A DNA stretch of 64,000 bases, taken from positions 69,188 to 133,187 of the forward strand of contig NZ_BMRG01000013.1 in NCBI RefSeq assembly GCF_014648515.1. Direction: 5' to 3'. The translations under genes were made by a program, and so were the position numbers. Shown in pieces: positions 24,838 through 34,219 of this stretch (position 1 is its first letter; each line of letters starts with the position of its first letter). The notes under the pieces were generated by a model. That model had not been told where the DNA came from and ran no database searches. It worked only from the letters and a program-made list of their open reading frames with translations. The DNA is from Saccharothrix coeruleofusca (GTDB lineage: Bacteria; Actinomycetota; Actinomycetes; Mycobacteriales; Pseudonocardiaceae).

Positions 24838-25490
24838 GTGCCGCCCACCCGGTGGGCGACCAGGGCGGCTTGGACGCGGTTGTCCACGCCCAGCTTCATC
24901 AGCACCGTGGAGACGTAGCTCTTCACGGTCGCCTCGCTCAGGCCCAGTTCGGCGGCGATCACGGCGTTGGGGTGGCCGTCGGCGACCAGGGCGAGGACTT
25001 GGCGTTCGCGGGTGCTCAGGCTGTCCAGCTGGGTGTTGGACTTGAGCCTGCCGCCGCGCAGCTTGGGCAGCAGGCGGGCGGTGATCCGCGGGTCCAGGAC
25101 GGCTCCGCCCGCGGCCAGGTCGACGACCGCGCGGATGAGGGCCTCGGGTTCGGCGTCCTTGAGCAGGAAGCCCTGGGCGCCCAGGTCCAGCGCGGTGGCC
25201 ACGTAGTCGTCCAGGTCGAACGTGGTCAGCACCGCCACGGCGGGCGGGTCGGGTCTGCTCAGCAGGGTGCGCAGCGCCGTGAGGCCGTCCACCCCCGGCA
25301 TCTGCACGTCGACCAGCGCCACGTCGGGGCTGGTGGCCCGCACGGCGTCGAGCAGGGCGGCCCCGTCGGCGGCCTCGGCGACCACCTGGACCCGCCCGTC
25401 GGCTTCCAGCAGCACCCGCAGCCCCCGGCGGAGCAGCGGTTCGTCGTCCGCGAGGACCAATCGCACCGGCACGACGCCAGGCAACCGCAT
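24831..25490 (-). CDS. NarL/FixJ-family response regulator
   Basis: 219-aa response regulator. Receiver domain with LVLADDEP (acidic pocket), VALVDVQMPGVDGL (phosphorylated Asp) and GFLLKDAEPE (Lys). C-terminal LuxR-type HTH: LSTRERQVLALVADGHPNAV and ELGLSEATVKSYVSTVLMKL. Likely phosphorylated by the kinase encoded immediately downstream, whose start overlaps its stop. An internal GTG at 25466 would begin right at the receiver domain and may be the true start. Confidence 0.92.
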   Translation of the reverse strand: MRLPGVVPVRLVLADDEPLLRRGLRVLLEADGRVQVVAEAADGAALLDAVRATSPDVALVDVQMPGVDGLTALRTLLSRPDPPAVAVLTTFDLDDYVATALDLGAQGFLLKDAEPEALIRAVVDLAAGGAVLDPRITARLLPKLRGGRLKSNTQLDSLSTRERQVLALVADGHPNAVIAAELGLSEATVKSYVSTVLMKLGVDNRVQAALVAHRVGGTW

Positions 25491-25512
25491 CCGGCCTGCC
25501 GGAGCAACCGGG

Positions 25513-26922
25513 TCACTTCTTCTGGCGCTTCTCCCGCACCCGGACCGAGATGCGCACGGGGCTGCCCTGGAAGCCGAACTCCTCGCGCAGCTTGCGCTCC
25601 ACGAAGCGGCGGTACCCGGCTTCCAGGAACCCGGTGGTGAACAGCACGAACGTGGGCGGTCGGGTGGCGGCCTGGGTGGCGAACAGGACCTTGGGCTGCT
25701 TGCCGCCGCGCACCGGCGGCGGGGTGGCGGCGATCAGGTCGGACAGCCACGAGTTCAGCCGACCGGTGGGGACGCGGGTGTCCCACGAGTTCAGCGCGGT
25801 GCGCAGGGCGGGTGCCAGCTTGTGCACGGCGCGGCCGGTCAGCGCGGAGATGTTGACCCGCTCCGCCCACGGCACCCGGACCAGGCCCCGCTCCAGCTCG
25901 CGCACCATGGCGTGCCTGCGGTCCTCGTCCACCAGGTCCCACTTGTTCAGCGCCAGCACGCACGCGCGCCCGGACTCCACGACCATGGTCAGCACTCGCA
26001 GGTCCTGCTCGCTGATCGGCTCGGCCGCGTCCAGCAGCACGATGGCCACCTCGGCGGACTCGATGGCGGCCTTGGTGCGCAGCGAGGCGTAGTACTCGGC
26101 GCCGCTGGCGAAGTTGACCCGCTTGCGCAGTCCGGCGGTGTCGACGAACCGCCACACCTCGCCGTCCAGCTCGACCAGGGAGTCCACCGGGTCCACGGTG
26201 GTGCCCGCGACCGAGTCGACCACCGCGCGGTCCTCGCCGGTGAGCCGGTTGAGCAGGCTGGACTTGCCCACGTTGGGCCTGCCGACCAGGGCGACCCGGC
26301 GGGGGCCGCCCGCTCCGGCGCCGAAGGTGTCGCGCGGGGTCTCGGGCAGCGCTTCGAGGATCTTGTCGAGCATGTCGCCGGAGCCGCGGCCGTGCAGGCC
26401 GCTGACCGGGATCGGCTCGCCGAGGCCCAGCGACCACAGCGAGGCCACTTCGGCCATCAGCCGCTCGTCGTCGACCTTGTTGGCCACCAGCAGCACCGGG
26501 CGCTTGGAGCGGCGCAGGACCTTGACGGCGGCTTCCTCGGTGGTGGTCGCGCCGACGGTGGCGTCGACCACGAACAGGATCGCGTCCGCGGTGTTCATGG
26601 CCAGTTCGGCTTGCGCGGCGACGGCGGCCATCATGCCGGTGGCGTCGGGTTCCCAGCCGCCGGTGTCGACCACGGTGAACTTGCGCCCGTTCCACAGCGC
26701 GTCGTAGGCCACCCGGTCCCTGGTCACGCCCGGCACGTCCTGCACGACCGCCTCGCGGCGGCCGATGATCCGGTTGACCAGCGTCGACTTGCCCACGTTC
26801 GGCCTGCCGACCACGGCCAGCACCGGTTGCGGCGGTGCGCCGCCCTCGTCACCGCCGAACGAATCGTCGTCGAATTCCGACCACTCGGACTCGTCGGTCC
26901 ACGTGCCGTCCAAGTCCGTCAT
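25513..26922 (-). CDS. der: ribosome-associated GTPase Der (EngA)
   Basis: 469-aa tandem-GTPase needed for 50S ribosome maturation. Two complete G domains: first [18 protein letters not shown] with DTGGW and NKVD, second [18 protein letters not shown] with DTAGL and NKWD. A C-terminal KH-like domain follows, ending VREKRQKK. An acidic N-terminal tail of ~30 aa ([12 protein letters not shown]) is typical of actinobacteria. The ATG overlaps the stop of the acyltransferase gene; cmk, acyltransferase and der form the conserved actinobacterial operon. Confidence 0.97.
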   Translation of the reverse strand: MTDLDGTWTDESEWSEFDDDSFGGDEGGAPPQPVLAVVGRPNVGKSTLVNRIIGRREAVVQDVPGVTRDRVAYDALWNGRKFTVVDTGGWEPDATGMMAAVAAQAELAMNTADAILFVVDATVGATTTEEAAVKVLRRSKRPVLLVANKVDDERLMAEVASLWSLGLGEPIPVSGLHGRGSGDMLDKILEALPETPRDTFGAGAGGPRRVALVGRPNVGKSSLLNRLTGEDRAVVDSVAGTTVDPVDSLVELDGEVWRFVDTAGLRKRVNFASGAEYYASLRTKAAIESAEVAIVLLDAAEPISEQDLRVLTMVVESGRACVLALNKWDLVDEDRRHAMVRELERGLVRVPWAERVNISALTGRAVHKLAPALRTALNSWDTRVPTGRLNSWLSDLIAATPPPVRGGKQPKVLFATQAATRPPTFVLFTTGFLEAGYRRFVERKLREEFGFQGSPVRISVRVREKRQKK

Positions 26923-27572
26923 CGTGCTTCTCCACTCGCGCTTCGCTTGTCGTCGAGCTCGGCCACCAGCGTGGCCAAGCGGTCGCGGACCTGCTCGGTG
27001 GCCGCCGCCAGCGCCTGCCTGCCCCGGCCGGGCGGCAGCGCGAACGGCTCGCCAATCAGCACGTCCACCACGGGTCGGAACCGCCTGCGCGATCCCGGTG
27101 GTCGCAGGGTGCCCCGGCAGGCCACGGGCAGCACCACCGCGTCGGCCGACAGCGCCAGCCAGGCCGCGCCCTGCTGGGCGCTGGCCACGTCGCCGGAGCC
27201 GCGGGTCCCCTCGGGGAACACGCCGACCACGCCGCCCGCCCTGAGCACCTTCTGCGCCGCCAGCAGCGGCGCCCGGTCCACCTCGCCGCGCCGCACGGCC
27301 AGCTGGCCGATCCGGCGCAGGAACCAGCCCGCGGGGCCGCGGAACATCTCCTGCTTGATCAGGAACACCACCCGGCGGGGCAGTTCGCCGAACAGCAGCG
27401 GGCCGTCCACCATCGAGCTGTGGTTGGCCACGACCACCACCGGGCCGGTCGCGGGCATCCGCTCGCGGCCGCGCACCCGCACCCGGAACGGCAGTTGGAA
27501 GGGTACTCGCGCGATCCACCGGCCGAGGTCGACCAGCCGGGGCACGGCTCCTTCGGGGAGCTGGTCGGTCAC
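26919..27572 (-). CDS. PlsC-like lysophospholipid acyltransferase
   Basis: 217-aa 1-acylglycerol-3-phosphate acyltransferase family protein, peripheral membrane, phospholipid synthesis. Catalytic block I is NHSSMVDG (H-x4-D), block III is [11 protein letters not shown], and block IV is VLPVACRG. It is encoded between cmk and der with four-base overlaps on both sides, so the three genes are translated as a coupled unit. Confidence 0.92.
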   Translation of the reverse strand: MTDQLPEGAVPRLVDLGRWIARVPFQLPFRVRVRGRERMPATGPVVVVANHSSMVDGPLLFGELPRRVVFLIKQEMFRGPAGWFLRRIGQLAVRRGEVDRAPLLAAQKVLRAGGVVGVFPEGTRGSGDVASAQQGAAWLALSADAVVLPVACRGTLRPPGSRRRFRPVVDVLIGEPFALPPGRGRQALAAATEQVRDRLATLVAELDDKRSASGEAR

Positions 27573-28303
27573 CCGCCCACCCGTCCGGTCGGCTGCGCGG
27601 CCACCCGCAGCCCGCGGTCCTCGACCAGCTCCAGCAGGGCGGCCAGGGTGGCGGGCAGGTCCAGCGAGGTGGTGTCCAGCTCCACGGCGTCCTCGGCCGG
27701 GCGCAGCGGGGAGACCGCGCGGGTCGAGTCGTAGTCGTCGCGGCGGCGCACGTCGGCCAGGGTCTGGTCCAGGCTGGCCGCGCGGCCGGACGCGGCGTCC
27801 TGCCGGGATCGCCGCTGGGCCCGTGCGTGGGCGTCCGCAGTCAGGTAGACCTTCAACTCGGCGCTGGGGGCGACGGCGGTGCCGATGTCGCGGCCCTCGA
27901 CCACGATGCCGCCCACCTGCTCCAGCGCCTCGGCGATGATCCGGCGCTGCTCGGCGACCAGCAGTTCGCGCACCTCCGGCACGGCCGACACCGGTGACAC
28001 GGCCGTGGTCACCTCGGGGCCGCGGATCTCCGCGCCGACGTCGGTGCCGTCCAGCGTGGTGGTCGAGGCCTCCGGGTCGGTGGTCTGCACCAGGTCGGCG
28101 GTGGCCGCGACCGCGGCGACGCGCTCGGCGTCGGCGGGGTCGACACCCGCGCGCAGCACGGCCAGCGCCACCGCGCGGTACATCGCGCCGGTGTCCAGGT
28201 AGCGGGCGCCCAGTGCCGCCGCCAGCTTGCGCGCGACGGAGGACTTGCCGGTGCCGGAGGGCCCGTCCAGGGCCACCACGCCACGCAGCTCACCGTGTCC
28301 CAC
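27569..28303 (-). CDS. cmk: cytidylate kinase
   Basis: 244-aa CMP/dCMP kinase for pyrimidine nucleotide synthesis. P-loop [15 protein letters not shown] at residues 14-28, [10 protein letters not shown] for the NMP-binding domain, and [13 protein letters not shown] plus [14 protein letters not shown] for the CMP site and lid. GTG start at 28303 is supported by GGAGGAGG about eight bases upstream. The longer frame to 28534 is not supported. Confidence 0.95.
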   Translation of the reverse strand: MGHGELRGVVALDGPSGTGKSSVARKLAAALGARYLDTGAMYRAVALAVLRAGVDPADAERVAAVAATADLVQTTDPEASTTTLDGTDVGAEIRGPEVTTAVSPVSAVPEVRELLVAEQRRIIAEALEQVGGIVVEGRDIGTAVAPSAELKVYLTADAHARAQRRSRQDAASGRAASLDQTLADVRRRDDYDSTRAVSPLRPAEDAVELDTTSLDLPATLAALLELVEDRGLRVAAQPTGRVGG

Positions 28304-28388
28304 CGGGTTTCCTCCTCCAGGCCGCCGAATGGCTCCATTGTGCCGGGTGCGGCCGGTCACAACCGAACCGGCCGGTGGTAGGGGCGGA

Positions 28389-29522
28389 TCAGCGGCCGAG
28401 GTCGGCCAGCAGCAGGCCGCTGCGCGGCTTGGGGGTGAAGTAGGTGCTCTTGCGGGGCATCCGGCCGCCCTCGGCGTGCACGGCCAGCACGTCGGCCAGC
28501 GGCACGGGGGCGATGAGCAGCACCGCGTCGGCATCGGGCTGGTCCTCGTCGGTGACCGGGCGGACCTGTCGGCTCTCCGGGTCCAGTCCCAGCGCCCGCG
28601 CCAGCAGCACGCGCTCGACGGCCACGTGGTCGGCGCCCCGGTCCGGCAGCTCCACCCGCAGCGCCGCGCCGCCCGCCCTGGCGATCACGACGCCGCGCGA
28701 CGGGCGGTGCGCGGCGTCGACCTCGGTCACCGGCAGGCCCACCGCGCGCCATGCGCGGGCGAGGTCGGGCAGTGCCAGCCCGGTTCCGGTCAGCGCCCGG
28801 TGGATCGGGCCGACGCGCAGCGCCGGTCCGGCGGTGACCAGGGCGAGCAGGCCGTCCAGCCCGGCCGCGGCGGCCGCGGCGACGCGGTGGTTGCCGTCGG
28901 CGACCATCAGCGGGTGCGCGCCCGCCGCGGCCAGCAGGGCGTCCTGCCTGGCTCCGGGACCGACCAGCCACAGCCGGTGCCTGCGCCCGCCGCTGTCGAC
29001 CACGCTCGCCGCGGGCTCGTCGTCGATCTCCGCGACCAGTTCGGTCAGCTCGACCCGCTCGGCCACCGGCACCAGCATGGCGGCGCTGGTCGCGCAGCCC
29101 AGGTCGGAGAGCACGCGCGCCCGTTCGGCGACCACCTCGGGGTAGACCTCCTCGGTGTGCCCGACGGCGGTCGGGTCCACCACGCACAGCAGCCCGTGCG
29201 CGGTGCCGTCCGGTCCGTCCACGCGGTAGGGCGCGACCACGTCGGTGACCCGGCGGTAGGCGGTGTGGCGCAGCACCGCCAGTTCGTCGCGGGCGTGGGG
29301 CAGGGCGTCCACCAGGCTCAACCCGCGCGCCAGCGCCTGCGGGGTGCGGTGCGGGTGCTGCACGGCGAGCAGGGTGCGCGTCCGCGCGCGGGCCAGCGCC
29401 GCGATCACCCGCTCCGGTTCGGCGAACTCGTCGACGTCCGGTCCGGGCACTTGGTCCCGAACCACCCAACCTACGCGAACCGGACGCACGAGTTCCACCA
29501 CGGAAGCTACGATCGCACGCAT
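28389..29522 (-). CDS. DUF1015-family protein
   Basis: 377-aa member of DUF1015, a conserved family of unknown biochemical role. Family landmarks: VVAPYRVDGPDG, HPLMVADGNHR in the middle and PRKSTYFTPKPRSGLLL near the end. The ATG at 29522 overlaps the divergent ATG of the next gene (29521), which leaves no room for promoters. A GTG about 35 codons downstream of 29522 (VRPVRVGWVVRDQ region) is therefore a likely alternative start. Confidence 0.85.
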   Translation of the reverse strand: MRAIVASVVELVRPVRVGWVVRDQVPGPDVDEFAEPERVIAALARARTRTLLAVQHPHRTPQALARGLSLVDALPHARDELAVLRHTAYRRVTDVVAPYRVDGPDGTAHGLLCVVDPTAVGHTEEVYPEVVAERARVLSDLGCATSAAMLVPVAERVELTELVAEIDDEPAASVVDSGGRRHRLWLVGPGARQDALLAAAGAHPLMVADGNHRVAAAAAAGLDGLLALVTAGPALRVGPIHRALTGTGLALPDLARAWRAVGLPVTEVDAAHRPSRGVVIARAGGAALRVELPDRGADHVAVERVLLARALGLDPESRQVRPVTDEDQPDADAVLLIAPVPLADVLAVHAEGGRMPRKSTYFTPKPRSGLLLADLGR

Positions 29523-30003
29523 GAACGTCGAGGTAACGCCCTTGCCAGGGATAGGAACCCGTCAGGACTTCATGATCCGCGCGGGGCGGCGGCTGGGGGT
29601 GATCACCTACCGCGACGGCCGTTTCGAGCTGATCGTGTCCAAGGAGGGGGACGCGGACGCCTGCTCGGCGTCCATCCCGCTCTCCCCCGCCGAGGCGGGC
29701 ACGCTGGCGGGCCTGCTGGGCGCGCCGCAGCTGGTGGCCCACCTGGAGGAGCAGAACCGCGACGTGGCGGGCGTCACCACCCGCCAGTTCCCGATCGTGC
29801 CCGGCTCGCACTACGACGGCCGCACGCTGGGCGAGACCGAGCTGCGGACCCGCACCGGCGCGTCGATCGTGGCCGTGCTCCGGGCGGGCACGGTGCACCC
29901 GTCGCCGCGGCCGGACTTCGTGTTCGCGGGCGGTGACCTGGTCGTCGTGGTGGGTACCGCCGACGGTCTGCGGGAGAGCGCCGATCTCCTGGGTGGTGGC
30001 TGA
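29521..30003 (+). CDS. RCK-C (TrkA-C) regulatory subunit of a cation/proton antiporter
   Basis: 160-aa cytosolic protein of the KhtT type. N-terminal half FMIRAGRRLGVITYRDGRFE; C-terminal TrkA_C domain from about residue 85 with GRTLGETELRTRTGASIVAV and FAGGDLVVVVGTADGL. It gates the antiporter membrane protein encoded 5 bp downstream, probably binding a cyclic nucleotide or other ligand. Confidence 0.88.
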   Translation: MNVEVTPLPGIGTRQDFMIRAGRRLGVITYRDGRFELIVSKEGDADACSASIPLSPAEAGTLAGLLGAPQLVAHLEEQNRDVAGVTTRQFPIVPGSHYDGRTLGETELRTRTGASIVAVLRAGTVHPSPRPDFVFAGGDLVVVVGTADGLRESADLLGGG

Positions 30004-30008
30004 CCCCT

Positions 30009-31193
30009 TTGCACACAACAGCGATCGCACTGGTCCAACTGGGGGCGGTCTTCTTCGGCCTGGGCTTGCTCGGCAAGCTGGCGTGGCGCATCGGCGTCTC
30101 CCCCATCCCGCTCTACCTGATCGGGGGCCTGGCCTTCGGGCACGGCGGCCTGATCCCGCTGGCGGGCATCGAGGAGTTCGCGCACCTCGCCAGCGAGATC
30201 GGCGTCATCCTGCTGCTGCTCCTGCTCGGCCTGGAGTACTCCGCGGCCGAGCTGATGACCGGCCTGAAGCGGTCCTGGACCGCCGGGCTGGTCGACATCG
30301 TGCTCAACGCCACCCCCGGCGCCGTGGTGGCGCTGATGCTGGGCTGGGGCCCGGTCGGGGCGCTGGCCATGGCGGGGGTCACCTACATCTCCTCCTCGGG
30401 GATCATCGCCAAGGTCCTGGGCGACCTGGGCAGGCTCGGCAACCGGGAGACCCCGGTGGTGCTGTCCGTGCTGGTCTTCGAGGACCTGGCGATGGCGGTG
30501 TACCTGCCGATCCTGACCGCGTTGCTGGCGGGCGTGAGCTTCCTGGGCGGGCTGAGCGCGGTGGGCATCTCGCTGGCCGCGATCACCGTCGTGCTGGTCG
30601 TGGCCCTGCGGTTCGGCCGCTACGTCTCGGCGGTGGTGGACAGCCCGGACCCCGAGGTGTTCCTGCTCAAGGTGCTCGGCTCGGCGCTGCTGGTGGCGGG
30701 CGTGGCCTCGCAGCTGCAGGTCTCCGCGGCGGTGGGCGCGTTCCTGCTGGGCATCGCGATCTCCGGGTCCACCGCGGAGAACGCCACCCGGATGCTGGAG
30801 CCGCTGCGCGACCTGTTCGCGGCGATGTTCTTCGTGGTGTTCGGCCTGAACACCGATCCGGCGTCGATCCCGCCGGTGCTGGTGCCCGCGGTGGCGCTGG
30901 CGGTGGTGACCACGGCGACGAAGGTGGCCACCGGGTGGTGGGCCGCGCGGCGGCAGGGTGTGGGCCGGATGGGGCGCGCCCGCGCGGGCGCGGCGCTGGT
31001 GGCGCGGGGCGAGTTCTCCATCGTCATCGCCAGCCTCACCGTGGCCTCCGGCGCGGTCGACGGCAGGCTGGCGGCGCTGGCCACGGCGTACGTGCTGCTG
31101 ATGGCGGTGCTGGGTCCGGTCGCGGCGCGGGTGGTCGAGCCCCTGGCCACCATGTTCACCCGAAAGCGTGGTAGCGAGGTCGCGGCGGTCTGA
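30009..31193 (+). CDS. CPA2-family cation:proton antiporter membrane subunit
   Basis: 394-aa integral membrane protein with 11-12 hydrophobic segments; KhtU/KefB-like K+/H+ or Na+/H+ exchanger. Recognisable parts: IGVILLLLLLGLEYSAAEL, VTYISSSGIIAKVLGDLGRL, SVLVFEDLAMAVYLP (the ED motif for ion binding) and ARAGAALVARGEFSIVIASL. TTG start, 5 bp after the regulatory subunit. Together they form a two-component antiporter for potassium or pH homeostasis. Confidence 0.93.
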   Translation: MHTTAIALVQLGAVFFGLGLLGKLAWRIGVSPIPLYLIGGLAFGHGGLIPLAGIEEFAHLASEIGVILLLLLLGLEYSAAELMTGLKRSWTAGLVDIVLNATPGAVVALMLGWGPVGALAMAGVTYISSSGIIAKVLGDLGRLGNRETPVVLSVLVFEDLAMAVYLPILTALLAGVSFLGGLSAVGISLAAITVVLVVALRFGRYVSAVVDSPDPEVFLLKVLGSALLVAGVASQLQVSAAVGAFLLGIAISGSTAENATRMLEPLRDLFAAMFFVVFGLNTDPASIPPVLVPAVALAVVTTATKVATGWWAARRQGVGRMGRARAGAALVARGEFSIVIASLTVASGAVDGRLAALATAYVLLMAVLGPVAARVVEPLATMFTRKRGSEVAAV

Positions 31194-31301
31194 TCGGGGT
31201 ATCTGGCTCCCTTCAGGGACCTCAGTCTTGGCAAGCGGACCGCGTCCCGGCGGCGCGGTCCGCGTCACCACTGACTGCCGCCACACCCCGAAGGGGTCGT
31301 C

Positions 31302-32477
31302 ATGTCGCAACCAACGGGCGCCGAGACCACCGGCCGCTACCTCGTCCTGATGGACGACAACTCCACCGCCGCGGGCGCTCGCGAGCTGAACCGGGTCGCC
31401 GGGATCAACGCGGCCAGCACGGCCGACTCCGCCACCAGCGAGGAGCTGGCCGCCGCCGACGGCGTCATCTTCCAGGACCTGGGCATCGCCGTGGTCGACG
31501 CGGTGCCCGAGCAGGTCAGCCTGCTGGCCCGCGCCGCCGAGGCCCCCGGTCCGATCGCGGTGGTCGAGCCGGAGCGGGTCGTGCGGGCCTACGCGGTGAC
31601 CGCCGAGCAGGCCGCCGCGGCGGTCGACGAGAGCGTGTTCACCTGGGGCCTGCAGGCGGTGGGCGCGAACCTGAGCACCGCCACCGGCAAGGGCGTGCGG
31701 GTCGCCGTGCTGGACACCGGCTTCACCCCGGCGCACGGCGACTACGCGGGCCGCACCGTGCTGACCAACTCGTTCGTCGCGGGCGAGTCGGTCGACGACG
31801 CGCACGGGCACGGCACGCACTGCGTGGGCAGCGCGTGCGGACCGCGCAAGCCCTCCCTCGGCGGGCCCGGCTACGGCGTGGCCCACGAGGCCGACATCTA
31901 CGCGGGCAAGGTGCTCAGCAACGCGGGCACCGGCACGGACGGCGGCATCCTGGCGGGCATCGCGTGGGCGGTGGCCAACAACTGCGCGGTGATCTCCATG
32001 TCGCTGGGCGCGGCCGTGCGGCCGGGCACCCCGTACTCGCAGATCTTCGAGCAGGCCGCCGAGCGCGCGCTGGCCAGGGGCACCCTCATCATCGCCGCCT
32101 CGGGCAACGAGAGCGCCCGCCCCGGCGTCGTCGCGCCGGTCGGGCACCCGGCCAACTGCCCGTCGATCCTGTCCGTGGGCGCCATCGACGTGCACCGCGC
32201 GATCGCCGAGTTCTCCTGCGGCACGGTGGACACCGTCGGCCAGGTGGACCTGGTCGGCCCCGGTGTCGACGTGCACTCCTCGTGGAACAAGGACCCGTGG
32301 CACCGCAGGCTGCGCGGCACCAGCATGGCCACCCCGCACGTCGCGGGGGTGGCGGCGCTGATCTCCCAGAAGTACAACGCGCGCGGCTGGGAGCTGTGGG
32401 CGCGGCTGATGCAGTCCGGTCGTCGCCTGGGGCTGCCCTCCACCGATGTGGGTGCGGGTCTGGTGCAGGCTCCCTGA
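31302..32477 (+). CDS. S8 subtilisin-like serine protease without signal peptide
   Basis: 391-aa subtilase. Catalytic Asp in VAVLDTGFTP, His in DAHGHGTHCVGSA, oxyanion Asn in IIAASGNESARP and Ser in RGTSMATPHVAGVAAL. The first ~110 residues look like an inhibitor I9-type pro-region, but no N-terminal hydrophobic segment is present, so export by the Sec route is not predicted. It therefore resembles intracellular or cell-associated subtilases. It is transcribed alone, with about 110 bp upstream of the ATG. Confidence 0.9.
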   Translation: MSQPTGAETTGRYLVLMDDNSTAAGARELNRVAGINAASTADSATSEELAAADGVIFQDLGIAVVDAVPEQVSLLARAAEAPGPIAVVEPERVVRAYAVTAEQAAAAVDESVFTWGLQAVGANLSTATGKGVRVAVLDTGFTPAHGDYAGRTVLTNSFVAGESVDDAHGHGTHCVGSACGPRKPSLGGPGYGVAHEADIYAGKVLSNAGTGTDGGILAGIAWAVANNCAVISMSLGAAVRPGTPYSQIFEQAAERALARGTLIIAASGNESARPGVVAPVGHPANCPSILSVGAIDVHRAIAEFSCGTVDTVGQVDLVGPGVDVHSSWNKDPWHRRLRGTSMATPHVAGVAALISQKYNARGWELWARLMQSGRRLGLPSTDVGAGLVQAP

Positions 32478-32611
32478 CGCGGGGGCGGGCGTCCCGCCAC
32501 CGGTTCTCGATCGCGCTACCCCTACGCTGTGCGGGGCGTTCGACCCATTTTCGAACAAGTGTTCTAAGATCACGCCGGGTCGAGCCGGACGCGCAGAGAG
32601 GAAACGAGAAC

Positions 32612-33100
32612 GTGCAGGCGGACACGCTCGTGGAACAGGAAGACAAGGTGGGCGCCGAGGCGTCCGCCGCACCCGTGCGGCAGGCTCCCGGTGCGGGGGC
32701 CGCGGCCGAGGTCGCGGACAAGGCCGCCGAGGCGCCCGCGGCGACTCCCGCCCCGGCCCCCGCACCGGTCGCCGCACCGGTCGCCGAGGAGCCCAAGCCC
32801 GCGAAGCGGGTGAAGAGCACGGCGAAGAAGACCCGCACGGTCGAGCTGACGCTCACCGTCACCGGCACCGCCGACGGCGAGTGGCAGGCCGACCTGGTGC
32901 ACGGCACCAAGCGGGTCGTCTCGGGCCTGAGCATCTCGGCGGCCGCCGTGTCGCGCGCGGCCAAGGAGCTGCACGACGACATCGCCGGGGGCATCGACGA
33001 GGTCATCGAGACCGCCCGCGCCCAGCACCGCACCCGCATGGAGGAGCTGGAGGCCGAGCTGGCCAAGGTCAAGCAGGCGCTGGCCGAGCTCAGCGACTGA
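32612..33100 (+). CDS. conserved actinobacterial protein with Ala/Pro linker and coiled coil
   Basis: 162-aa protein. Residues 1-65 are a low-complexity Ala/Pro/Glu segment. Residues 70-130 form a compact domain (RTVELTLTVTGTADGEWQAD, then TKRVVSGLSISAAAVSRAAK). The end is a charged coiled coil (RMEELEAELAKVKQALAELS). I associate it with a DUF6319-like family but cannot confirm. GTG start with GAGAGGAAACGAG upstream. Followed by a strong terminator. Confidence 0.75.
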   Translation: MQADTLVEQEDKVGAEASAAPVRQAPGAGAAAEVADKAAEAPAATPAPAPAPVAAPVAEEPKPAKRVKSTAKKTRTVELTLTVTGTADGEWQADLVHGTKRVVSGLSISAAAVSRAAKELHDDIAGGIDEVIETARAQHRTRMEELEAELAKVKQALAELSD

Positions 33101-33119
33101 CCAGCGGTCTTCGTTCCAC

Positions 33120-33154
33120 AGCGGCGAGGCAGGCCCACGGCCTGCCTCGCCGCT
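33120..33154 (+). terminator. 16-bp stem hairpin terminator
   Basis: Perfect inverted repeat AGCGGCGAGGCAGGCC / GGCCTGCCTCGCCGCT with a 3-nt CAC loop, 20 bp past the stop of the preceding gene. Short TTCTG after the stem on the + strand. Because the stem is symmetric it may also serve the leftward oxidoreductase gene that ends at 33258. Confidence 0.85.
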
Positions 33155-33257
33155 TCTGCGCAGCAACCGCCCCGGTCACGCGAGCCCGAACAGCCCCGGC
33201 GCCAGCCTGGCGACCACCGCGCGAGGCCGCGCCGGAGGCGCGGCCGTCCAACACAGC

Positions 33258-34214
33258 TCACCCCTTGGGGTCGAGGACCAGCTTGCCGGTGGTGCGGCGC
33301 GACCGCAGGTCCTCGTGCGCCCGGCGCACCTCGGACAGGCCGTACTCGCCGCCGGGCACCGCGCGCAGCTCGCCCGCCAGCACCAGGTCGAACAGCTCCG
33401 CCATGGCGCGGTGCACGGCCCGACCGGGCAGCCGGAAGGCGTGCGGCAGCCACATCCCCACGACGGCGGTGGAGTGCGACAGCAGTTTGGCGGGCTCCAC
33501 CGGGGTGGGCTTCTCCCGGCTGGCCATGCCGTAGAAGGCGAGCCTGCCGAACGGGGCCAGCGCCGCGATGCTCTGGTCGGTCACCGCGCCGCCGGTCATG
33601 TCCAGGACCACGTCCACCTTGCGGCCGCCGTTGGCTTCGCGCAGCGCCGCTGTCATGTCCTCGGTGGTGGAGTCGATCGCGATGTCCGCGCCCAGCTCCA
33701 AGGCCAGCGCGCGCTTGTCGGCGGAGCTGGCGGTGGCGATGACCCGCCCGGCGCCCCACTTCTTGGCCAGCTGCACGGCCAGTGATCCGACACCGCCCGC
33801 GGCGGCGTGCACGACGACGCTGTCGCCCGGTTCCAAGTGGACGCTCCGGCGCAGCAGCAGCCACGCCGTGGAGCCCTGCACGACCATGCTCAGCGCGGTG
33901 AGGTCGTCCACGCCCTCGGGCACGTCGAAGGCGGTGGCCTCGGGGACCACGGCCTTCTCGGCGTAGCCGCCGGAGGAGGTCAGCCCGACCACGCGGCGCC
34001 CTTCGGGGGTGCGGCCGACGACTTCGCCGCCGGGCACCAGCGGCAGTTCCATCTTCGCCAGGTAGGAGTTCTCGGCCTGGTGCGTATCGGCGTAGTTCAG
34101 GCCCGCGCGGCTGACCTCCACCAGCAGTTCGCCCGGACCGGGCACCGGGTCGGGCAGTTCGACCTCGGTGAGGACCTCGGGCCCGCCGAACTCGGTGATC
34201 TGGATGGCGCGCAC
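33258..34214 (-). CDS. NADPH:quinone oxidoreductase-type MDR dehydrogenase
   Basis: 318-aa zinc-independent medium-chain reductase. GroES-like N-domain (RAIQITEFGGPEVLTEVELP, GLNYADTHQAE), Rossmann domain with VVVHAAAGGVGSLAVQLAKK, and no catalytic Cys/zinc lobe. Reduces quinones or enones with NADPH. GTG at 34214, 5 bp after the SDR stop, so the two genes form an operon. Confidence 0.9.
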   Translation of the reverse strand: MRAIQITEFGGPEVLTEVELPDPVPGPGELLVEVSRAGLNYADTHQAENSYLAKMELPLVPGGEVVGRTPEGRRVVGLTSSGGYAEKAVVPEATAFDVPEGVDDLTALSMVVQGSTAWLLLRRSVHLEPGDSVVVHAAAGGVGSLAVQLAKKWGAGRVIATASSADKRALALELGADIAIDSTTEDMTAALREANGGRKVDVVLDMTGGAVTDQSIAALAPFGRLAFYGMASREKPTPVEPAKLLSHSTAVVGMWLPHAFRLPGRAVHRAMAELFDLVLAGELRAVPGGEYGLSEVRRAHEDLRSRRTTGKLVLDPKG

Positions 34215-34219
34215 GGGTC

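Noticed and set aside
29811-32777. 988-codon minus-strand frame
   Set aside because: Antisense of the antiporter and subtilase genes; no family features.
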